IMG/VR virus record: IMGVR_UViG_3300020215_000095
Location: 1 to 39,101 of that record
From: a virus
Reading direction: 5' to 3' (one strand)
Length of the DNA: 39,101 bases
Below, piece by piece: positions 34,567 through 39,101 of this stretch; the first letter of the stretch is position 1, and each line of letters starts with the position of its first letter. The notes under the pieces are model-generated. The model saw only the letters and a list, made by a program, of their open reading frames with translations, was not told where the DNA came from and made no database searches. A program made the position numbers and the translations under genes.

Positions 34567-35436
34567 ATGACGGGCGGCCTCCTCCCCACGCCCCGCTCCC
34601 GCAAGGACTTCTCCGCGACGCGGGCCTTCGGCGCGCCCTCGCTTGACCTTCCCGCCCGCTACGACGTGGAGGACGAGAAGGGGGACGTCGCAGGCCCCCG
34701 GACCCAGGAGCACAACTTCTGCACCGCCTACGCGGTCTCCGAGCTCGGAAGCGACGAGCACGGCGTCCCCATGGACGCGCACTTCCAAGCCGCCGCGATC
34801 GGCATGCTCGCCGGGGCTCCGATCTTAGGCGGCGCGGACATGCGCGACGCCATCCGCTCCGGGCGGACCTTCGGCTTTCTCCCGGTCTCCCGCTGTCCGT
34901 TTCACGGGGAACGTACGCCCCGCGAGATCCTCGGCGACGCCGGGAAGTGGCCGAACCTCACCGAGCTCCTAGAGGTCGCCGCCGACTACCGCATGCCCGC
35001 CTTCTTCAAGATCGACGGACCCTACGATCCTTTCGATAACCTGCGCGCCCACCTCTACGCCCAGCGCCCCGATAACGGGGTGGTGATCGGCATCCCGTGG
35101 TACGAGAACTTCAATCGCGCCCGCGGCATCATTCCTGCGCCCAAGGGCTCCTACACCTGGCACGCGGTCACGGTGAAAGGCTTCCGGACGGTGAAGGGCC
35201 AGGAGGTGCTCCGCGTCCGCTCATGGAACGGGACCTCCTTCGGGGACGAGAGCTACGCGTACCTCACCCGCGAACGCTTCAACGCCCTCATGACCACCTG
35301 GGGCGCGATCGCCTTCATGTACAAGGACGTGCCGGACGACCTCATCGCCTCACTCAGGGAGCGGAGGCTCGACCTCCAGGAGGTGATCCTCGACCTCCTG
35401 AGCCGGCTCGCCCTCCTCCTTCGGCCATGGACCTGA
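34567..35436 (+). CDS. Papain-like cysteine peptidase
   Basis: The 289-residue protein carries the C1A papain triad in order. Gln47 (oxyanion hole) and Cys52 lie in QEHNFCTAYAVSE, His199 in YTWHAVTVKGF and Asn221 in RSWNGTSFG. A propeptide is not obvious, and no signal peptide is seen. Bacterial and phage members of this family may process virion proteins or degrade host surface proteins. Position after the fibre genes and before the lysin suggests a role at adsorption or during lysis. ATG 34567 starts one base after the previous stop. The 3' end overlaps the lysin gene by 10 nt. Confidence 0.85.
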   Translation: MTGGLLPTPRSRKDFSATRAFGAPSLDLPARYDVEDEKGDVAGPRTQEHNFCTAYAVSELGSDEHGVPMDAHFQAAAIGMLAGAPILGGADMRDAIRSGRTFGFLPVSRCPFHGERTPREILGDAGKWPNLTELLEVAADYRMPAFFKIDGPYDPFDNLRAHLYAQRPDNGVVIGIPWYENFNRARGIIPAPKGSYTWHAVTVKGFRTVKGQEVLRVRSWNGTSFGDESYAYLTRERFNALMTTWGAIAFMYKDVPDDLIASLRERRLDLQEVILDLLSRLALLLRPWT

Positions 35437-36005
35437 CCTTCTTCGCCATCGTCGGTTCGGTCATTTTCAGCCTTCTCTTCGCGGCCCTCGAATTCACCCG
35501 TGAGCGGGGTCGGCTCGACGTTCCGGTAGAGCCACTGCCAGAGCCCCGTGAAACCCCCGTGGAACGCCCGCAGGAGCCCGGAACAGTACCGGTACCAGTA
35601 CCAGTACCAGTACCGCCCTCGCTCAAATGGGACACTGTGAAGGATGCCCGCCACTCCGTTCGCGTCATCTGCGACGAAGAGGGGCTATCCGTGAAGGACA
35701 AGAACGACCTCTGCGCCACTGTCGGCGCGGAGAGTGGATGGCAGAGCTACTACTTGTCTGGCCCCAAAAAGGGGCAGCCAGTGAAGCTCGACAACATCAA
35801 GGATGGTGTCGTGTGGTCTACAGACTGGGGTATCGCCCAGATCAATTCGTACTGGCACATCGGCAAGGGAAAGACCTTCCCGTCGTCACAGTTCGTCCTC
35901 GACAACCCGGAGAAGTGTATCCGCTGGATGTGTAAGATGTGGAAGGCGGGTCACAAGGACTGGTGGATCGCCTATAAGAATGGGAACTACAAGAAATTCC
36001 TGTAG
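35427..36005 (+). CDS. Signal-anchored transglycosylase/lysozyme-like endolysin
   Basis: The 192-residue product has an N-terminal membrane anchor (residues 4-21), a Pro-rich linker (40-64, VPVPVPVP) and a muramidase-like domain with Glu102 in CATVGAESGW and GIAQIN at 135-140. This matches the catalytic Glu and GxxQ[IV]N motif of SLT/goose-type lysozymes. The anchor suggests a SAR-type endolysin, released from the membrane on depolarisation. The linker is encoded by a 6-nt tandem repeat. It is followed by an HNH gene and a holin-like gene. Confidence 0.85.
   Translation: MDLTFFAIVGSVIFSLLFAALEFTRERGRLDVPVEPLPEPRETPVERPQEPGTVPVPVPVPVPPSLKWDTVKDARHSVRVICDEEGLSVKDKNDLCATVGAESGWQSYYLSGPKKGQPVKLDNIKDGVVWSTDWGIAQINSYWHIGKGKTFPSSQFVLDNPEKCIRWMCKMWKAGHKDWWIAYKNGNYKKFL
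35586..35614 (+). repeat. Hexanucleotide tandem repeat in lysin linker
   Basis: Five GTACC units with 6-nt period (at 35586, 35592, 35598, 35604 and 35610). They encode alternating Val-Pro, so copy-number changes keep the frame and alter linker length. Confidence 0.8.
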
Positions 36006-36014
36006 AATGCACAT
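36003..36014 (+). promoter_or_regulatory. -10 box, predicted leaderless start of HNH gene
   Basis: TAGAAT (36003-36008) overlaps the stop of the lysin gene and ends 6 nt before ATG 36015. Confidence 0.55.
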
Positions 36015-36551
36015 ATGCACAACGTGCCTCATAGTGAGGCTACAAAACAACGCCTCCGCGAGATAGAAAACGCCAAAGTCGCGGCCGACCCTACGGGTTA
36101 CAGCGAACGCATGGCCTCCTACCGTCGTGGCAAGAAGATGCCGCAAGAGGCGATTGAACGTATCCGCGCCTTTCAGAAAAAGAAGGTCTTTTCGCCGGAA
36201 ACCCGTCGCAAAATCAGTGAAGCCAAACGTGGCCCCAAACACCACGCGTGGAAGGGAGGTATCACCGCCACCAATCACTCTGAGCGCCGTGTCTTCATGA
36301 ACAGCCGAGAGTACAAGGAATGGCGTCGTCACGTTTTCCAGCGCGACGACTACACCTGCCAGGGATGCGGAAAGCGTGGCGTCAAATTACAGGCAGATCA
36401 TGAGCTTCCCTACGTAGACTATCCCGACCTTCGCGTAGAAATCCTCAATGGCAGGGCCATGTGCGTGGACTGCCACAAGAAGACGCCAACCTATGGCTTC
36501 AACCAGTATCGGCTATCCCCATCGTCCCCCATGTGGAAGCTCAAGAGCTAG
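36015..36551 (+). CDS. Free-standing HNH homing endonuclease
   Basis: The 178-residue product has a helical DNA-binding N-terminus including a NUMOD3-like segment (FSPETRRKISEAKRG, about 59-73) and a C-terminal HNH domain: zinc pairs C115/C118 and C150/C153 with Asp128-His129-Glu130 as the catalytic start and His154 at the end. Such genes insert between phage genes and spread by cutting lacking alleles. It separates the endolysin from the holin-like gene. Its own -10 ends 6 nt before ATG, so it is expressed independently. Confidence 0.9.
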   Translation: MHNVPHSEATKQRLREIENAKVAADPTGYSERMASYRRGKKMPQEAIERIRAFQKKKVFSPETRRKISEAKRGPKHHAWKGGITATNHSERRVFMNSREYKEWRRHVFQRDDYTCQGCGKRGVKLQADHELPYVDYPDLRVEILNGRAMCVDCHKKTPTYGFNQYRLSPSSPMWKLKS

Positions 36552-36552
36552 C

Positions 36553-36564
36553 TATACTATCTGC
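36553..36564 (+). promoter_or_regulatory. -10 box, predicted leaderless start of holin gene
   Basis: TATACT (36553-36558) lies within a few bases of the HNH stop and ends 6 nt before ATG 36565. Confidence 0.6.
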
Positions 36565-36753
36565 ATGTCACACACATACATTTCCGTGCTCGTGATCTTC
36601 CTCGTGAACTTCCTTCCCCAGCTCGGCATTCAGATCGGGGACGAGGCGCTCACCACCACGATTGAAACACTCGTCACCTTGGGAGCGGGTCTGTGGATTT
36701 TGGTCCGCCGCTACGCCAAGGGCGGGGTTACGTTCGCCGGAGTGAGGACGTAG
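36565..36753 (+). CDS. Putative holin
   Basis: A 62-residue protein with two hydrophobic segments (residues 5-22, ISVLVIFLVNFLPQLGI, and 34-48, IETLVTLGAGLWILV) and a basic C-terminal tail (RRYAKGG). Two transmembrane helices, small size and neighbourhood of the endolysin match class II holins, which permeabilise or depolarise the inner membrane and so trigger lysis. A frame open upstream in the same phase is rejected in favour of ATG 36565. Confidence 0.75.
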   Translation: MSHTYISVLVIFLVNFLPQLGIQIGDEALTTTIETLVTLGAGLWILVRRYAKGGVTFAGVRT

Positions 36754-36758
36754 ACGGC

Positions 36759-36778
36759 AAAAGGCCCCCGTAGGGGCC
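36759..36778 (-). terminator. Leftward terminator between virion and leftward early genes
   Basis: On the minus strand GGCCCC-TACG-GGGGCC is followed by TTTT (36762-36759). It ends the leftward transcript of 36856-39024, and its stem may also weaken rightward readthrough. Confidence 0.8.
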
Positions 36779-36855
36779 AGTGCCTGTATACCTCCAGAGA
36801 GTACCACGTTCGTCCGTGTGTTCAAACACGGCAGTACTTGTGGACTACCTAAATG
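36779..36855. other. Short intergenic region with hairpin
   Basis: 77 nt. CCGTGT/ACACGG forms a small stem (about 36815-36834). No gene. Confidence 0.3.
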
Positions 36856-37605
36856 CTATCGAATGAGCGAGTGATCGTCCATAGGGCTGCGGGCATAGCC
36901 TCCGCACTTGGTGCACTTATACTGCTGGTGCTTTTTCATGCCCCAAATCCGCGAGCCGTTCTTTGAGAGCGCCCCGCCGCACGACGGCCGGGGACAGGTG
37001 AGGCGCGGCACGTCGTCATAGAGGTTGCGGTTCGGCTGTCCCTCCGTCCAGGCCGAGAGGGTGCGCCAGACCTCCTCGAGAACGATCACGTCTTGGCGGT
37101 TGTAGCCCCGCATCGTCTTCCAGGCCTTCGGGTCTCCCTGAAGGCATCCGCGCCAGAGTTCGTACCCGCCGGTCTGCGCCTTACGGGAGAGCCCCAGCTG
37201 CCGGGCCAGTTCATCGAGCTTGTTGGAGTCGAACCCGAAGAACCGCTTGGCGAGCTTCTTGGTGTCGATCGTCCTCACCGGCTTGTGCGGGGGAAGCCCA
37301 TGGACGAGGAACCGCGCACGGGCCTTTTTGTAATCGAAGCTGTCCCCGTTGTGGGCGACCGTTACGTCCGCCTCGTCAAAGAGCGCCCAGAGCGCCTTGA
37401 CCACCTCCCGATCATTCGTCGGGTCTTTCTGATAGAGCGGGAAGTCGGGGAGCCCGACCGTGTGCGCTTCTTTGAGGTGCGCCCACTTGTACGCAAAGCA
37501 GAGCAGGTGCCAGTCCTGTTCGATGTCTACGACGTTCTGATCCCACCGTCCCCATGTGCGAGCCAGGTTCGGCGCGGTCTCCAGGTCATAGAGGAGCGTC
37601 TTCAC
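36856..37605 (-). CDS. DEDD-type 3'-5' exonuclease (RNase H-like) with zinc ribbon
   Basis: The 249-residue leftward protein has the acidic residues of the DnaQ/DEDD superfamily: Asp7-Leu-Glu9 in LLYDLETAP, Asp88/Asp91 in AHNGDSFD and Asp172 in YNRQDVIVLEE. The pattern is that of the YprB/RNase_H_2-like group, which cleave single-stranded DNA or RNA 3'-5'. The last 50 residues add a Cys4 zinc ribbon (C204, C209, C231, C234), an uncommon fusion to my knowledge. It could trim DNA during replication. It overlaps the upstream zinc gene by 4 nt (ATGA). Confidence 0.85.
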   Translation of the reverse strand: MKTLLYDLETAPNLARTWGRWDQNVVDIEQDWHLLCFAYKWAHLKEAHTVGLPDFPLYQKDPTNDREVVKALWALFDEADVTVAHNGDSFDYKKARARFLVHGLPPHKPVRTIDTKKLAKRFFGFDSNKLDELARQLGLSRKAQTGGYELWRGCLQGDPKAWKTMRGYNRQDVIVLEEVWRTLSAWTEGQPNRNLYDDVPRLTCPRPSCGGALSKNGSRIWGMKKHQQYKCTKCGGYARSPMDDHSLIR

Positions 37606-37787
37606 AGCATGTCGGCTAGGTCCTTAATCTGCTGCACGTACTCCCTGACGCACTGCGCATGGAACTTTCGATTGCCGCAACTCGGGCAGTTACCTTTCGC
37701 TTCGATAGCGTGTGGTAGATGAGTGTCGAGCGAAGACCACACCGCACGGATGGTCTTCACGACCTTGGTGCGCTCTTGCACTCCCAT
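37602..37787 (-). CDS. Small zinc-binding protein
   Basis: A leftward 61-residue protein with C34-P-S-C37-GNRKFHAQC46, a CxxC plus His/Cys cluster. ATG 37787 lies 6 nt after TATACT (minus strand), predicting a leaderless mRNA shared with the exonuclease, whose ATG overlaps its stop. It may act together with the exonuclease. Confidence 0.7.
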   Translation of the reverse strand: MGVQERTKVVKTIRAVWSSLDTHLPHAIEAKGNCPSCGNRKFHAQCVREYVQQIKDLADML

Positions 37788-37793
37788 GCCATA

Positions 37794-37817
37794 AGTATAA
37801 GGCCAGTCAATATTGAC
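37794..37817 (-). promoter_or_regulatory. Leftward promoter with 12-bp palindromic operator
   Basis: Minus-strand TATACT (plus AGTATA 37794-37799), 6 nt before ATG. GTCAATATTGAC (37806-37817), a perfect 12-bp palindrome, lies just upstream where -35 contacts would be. Confidence 0.55.
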
Positions 37818-37996
37818 AGGGTGGGGACAAAGGCGCGCCCCCGGTACATCGGGGGCCTAAGCGGTTAAGGGGATGGAGGATGGAAATCCGTGGGAAACTT
37901 ACCCGTTTCGCAAGTTGATCCGCGAAGGAGAGCGCGCCACTACAAGAATAGCACCCGTCAAGGTGCTATGTCTGTCTCCTGACCGGATCGTGTGGA
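37818..37996. other. Non-coding gap with two hairpins
   Basis: About 180 nt. GCCCCCG (37837-37843) / CGGGGGC (37850-37856) is stable, without a T-tract. ATAGCACC (37948-37955) / GGTGCTAT (37962-37969) followed leftward by TCTTG probably ends the transcript of 37997-38269. The remaining roughly 90 nt have no recognised gene or motif. A small unannotated RNA cannot be excluded. Confidence 0.4.
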
Positions 37997-38269
37997 TTAT
38001 ACCAGCTTCGCGTACCGCACACCGTCTCTGACTTCATAGACGACACGTGGTATCTTTCGCGGCCCGCCTTCAAGCGTGTAGCGGTACGTCCCCGTCTTCT
38101 TCCCGTCGACGCGCACCCAGTCGCCTTCGATCTTCATGCCCGCGTCCTGAAGCTCCCTGATCCGCTCTGAGAGCCGAAGGATCTTCATCTCGACGGCTTG
38201 GACGTTGGTGATGGTCCCGTGTTCGAGGAGGTGACGGCGCACGCGGTCGCGTTGGCTAGGCCGCTTCAT
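37997..38269 (-). CDS. Helix-turn-helix protein (HTH_39-like)
   Basis: A leftward 90-residue protein. RRHLLEHGTITNVQAVEMKILRLSERIRELQDAGMKI (given in parts: TITNVQAVEM, ILRLSERIRELQ) is the winged-helix pattern of small phage DNA-binding proteins with helix-turn-helix near the start. The second half is a basic beta segment. It overlaps the YopX-like gene by 14 nt. It may regulate early leftward genes. Confidence 0.75.
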   Translation of the reverse strand: MKRPSQRDRVRRHLLEHGTITNVQAVEMKILRLSERIRELQDAGMKIEGDWVRVDGKKTGTYRYTLEGGPRKIPRVVYEVRDGVRYAKLV

Positions 38270-38609
38270 GGCTCAGCAAATCAGGGTTCTCGTAGATGTT
38301 GCCGATGACCTCCACGTCGCGCCCGATGTTCGTAGCGTACTCACCCTTCCTCAGGACGAACTGCGCCGCATCGGGATGGAACGCCACTTCTCCCTTGTCG
38401 TAGTAGGCCGAACCAGCACCAGTAGCGACTGCTGCGGAGAGCACATCCCCCTCGAATATCTCCTTCCCATTCTTATCGAGGAGGCCGGTGAATTGCATGA
38501 GGACGTGCGGATAGCGCTCGAACACCGCGTTCAGTTCTTCCCATTCGGGGATGCTGATCGTCGCGTGCATCTTCTCGCCGTCCCAGGCGCGAAACTTGAT
38601 CCGGCTCAT
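38256..38609 (-). CDS. YopX-family protein
   Basis: A leftward 117-residue protein with the two YopX signatures: MSRIKFRAWDGEKM at the start and MQFTGLLDKNGKEIFEGDVL at about 38-57. The C-terminus follows with VEVIGNIYENPDLL. YopX proteins occur in many Gram-positive and Gram-negative phages, role unclear (beta-barrel fold). Its start overlaps the stop of the upstream mini-gene (ATGA). Confidence 0.9.
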   Translation of the reverse strand: MSRIKFRAWDGEKMHATISIPEWEELNAVFERYPHVLMQFTGLLDKNGKEIFEGDVLSAAVATGAGSAYYDKGEVAFHPDAAQFVLRKGEYATNIGRDVEVIGNIYENPDLLSHEAA

Positions 38610-38734
38610 ACCTCAAGGTCAGGCTCCTCCTGCATACACACGCAGGGCTCGTCTCCGTCGGGCTGGTAGCCCGTCTCCACGTCGTAGGAGAGCTTCGGAA
38701 CTCGTCCTGTGCCGCGGCAGTGCGTGCACCACAT
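38606..38734 (-). CDS. Zinc mini-protein (42 aa)
   Basis: A leftward 42-residue frame: MWCTHCRGTGRVP has C3-x2-C6 plus the GxG of DnaJ-type zinc knuckles, and CVC (31-33) supplies the other ligands. It overlaps the YopX start by 4 nt (ATGA) and begins 2 nt after the upstream gene stop. It is too short for default gene calling. Coupling on both sides supports translation. Confidence 0.65.
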   Translation of the reverse strand: MWCTHCRGTGRVPKLSYDVETGYQPDGDEPCVCMQEEPDLEV

Positions 38735-38736
38735 AC

Positions 38737-39024
38737 CTACGCGATCGTCCCGAGCGACGACGGCCCGAAGGGTTCGACCTCCGCGGGGTTGATCCCCACG
38801 TCCTCCGGCTTGTTTGGCTTCCAGGTGTTCAGCTTCAGGTACGGCTCGCCCTTCGTTGAAAGGAGCAGGTCCAGGTCAACAAAGCCGCGCTCGTTCTTGT
38901 GCGTCTGTAAGAAGGCAATCCCGCGCTCGACGTTGATGCTCATTCTTCCCTTTACGAAGGAAGGTGCTCCTTCACGGGGCCGCTCGAAGCGGAAGCCGTC
39001 AGCGAATACAGTTTCAGTAGTCAT
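38737..39024 (-). CDS. Hypothetical protein (leftward)
   Basis: A leftward 95-residue protein, MTTETVFADGFRFERP start, with FRFERP and an LDLLLSTKGEPYLKLNTW core like small phage beta proteins of single-stranded-DNA-binding or DUF type (GEPYLKLNTW is a familiar phage pattern). ATG 39024 lies 4 nt after TATAAT (minus strand). It is the first gene of the leftward block. Confidence 0.7.
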   Translation of the reverse strand: MTTETVFADGFRFERPREGAPSFVKGRMSINVERGIAFLQTHKNERGFVDLDLLLSTKGEPYLKLNTWKPNKPEDVGINPAEVEPFGPSSLGTIA

Positions 39025-39028
39025 AGAA

Positions 39029-39101
39029 ATTATATGGTTAGGTCGTTTTCTAAGTCTGGCGCAGAGTTCATATCCACTGGGCCCTTCACGGCCCGCTGGT
39101 A
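39029..39101 (-). promoter_or_regulatory. Leftward -10 TATAAT and right edge of window
   Basis: Minus-strand TATAAT (plus ATTATA 39029-39034) precedes ATG 39024 by 4 nt, slightly closer than the 6-8 nt seen elsewhere, so the true start of transcription is uncertain. The remaining bases to 39101 hold no recognised feature. Confidence 0.4.

Noticed and set aside
1-39101. CRISPR arrays, insertion sequences, transposases
   Set aside because: No regularly spaced repeat clusters, no transposase motifs and no terminal inverted repeats with target duplications were seen.
36754-39101. Second copy of the tRNA-Gly 3' end (attR) near the right edge
   Set aside because: I searched by eye for the CGCGTTCGAGTCGCG/ACTCCGCTCCA signature and found none in the window.

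Overview
The window is a GC-rich, densely packed hybrid of a tailed phage and an integrative element. Its host is most likely an alphaproteobacterium, probably a sphingomonad. The evidence for the host is a protein ending in a sphingomonad-type PEP-CTERM sorting signal (3'-most residues PEPATW plus a hydrophobic stretch and RR), a complete tRNA-Gly(CCC) beside a tyrosine integrase, and two small leftward genes (1784-2014, 9833-10012) of a kind I know from alphaproteobacteria. No database search was possible; family names rest on motifs read by eye.

Layout. 1-2.3 kb: RNA-ligase-like protein, NinG/Rap-like recombination protein and small unknowns. 2.3-5.2 kb: lysogeny and integration block, with a possible structured RNA ending in a tRNA-like fold, a leftward XRE repressor facing a rightward PEP-CTERM gene across GGGGT-type operators, tRNA-Gly, four integrase-arm-like repeats, integrase and an AlpA-type excisionase. 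5.2-9.7 kb: a large interrupted inverted repeat, then an operon typical of conjugative elements rather than phages (VirD4/TraG-like ATPase and a replication-relaxation family protein). 9.7-14.8 kb: single small genes, each with its own promoter and terminator (CHC2 zinc-finger primase-like protein, XRE regulator, DUF932 protein, zinc ribbons), plus a leftward micro-operon of two zinc proteins and two mini membrane proteins. 14.9-36.8 kb: rightward virion and lysis module (small and large terminase, SET-domain protein, portal, scaffold, capsid, adaptor, tail and internal proteins, collagen-like and glycine-rich fibres, papain-like protease, signal-anchored lysozyme, HNH endonuclease, holin). 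No tape-measure gene is visible, and long coiled-coil or amphipathic proteins sit where podoviruses carry internal virion proteins, so a short tail is likely. 36.8-39.1 kb: leftward genes (DEDD exonuclease, HTH and YopX-like proteins, zinc proteins).

How the genes work together. Integrase, excisionase and repressor imply a temperate life cycle. The ATPase/relaxation operon with its adjacent inverted repeat suggests a second, plasmid-like DNA-processing system. The repressor shares an operator region with the PEP-CTERM gene, which could be expressed in lysogens.

Expression signals are unusual. At least eight genes on both strands have a -10 box ending 6-8 nt before ATG (predicted leaderless mRNAs), usually without a recognisable -35. 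Most virion genes lack a Shine-Dalgarno sequence and have T directly before ATG, whereas several left-half genes have good Shine-Dalgarno sites. Five proteins in the virion region start with secretion-signal-like segments.
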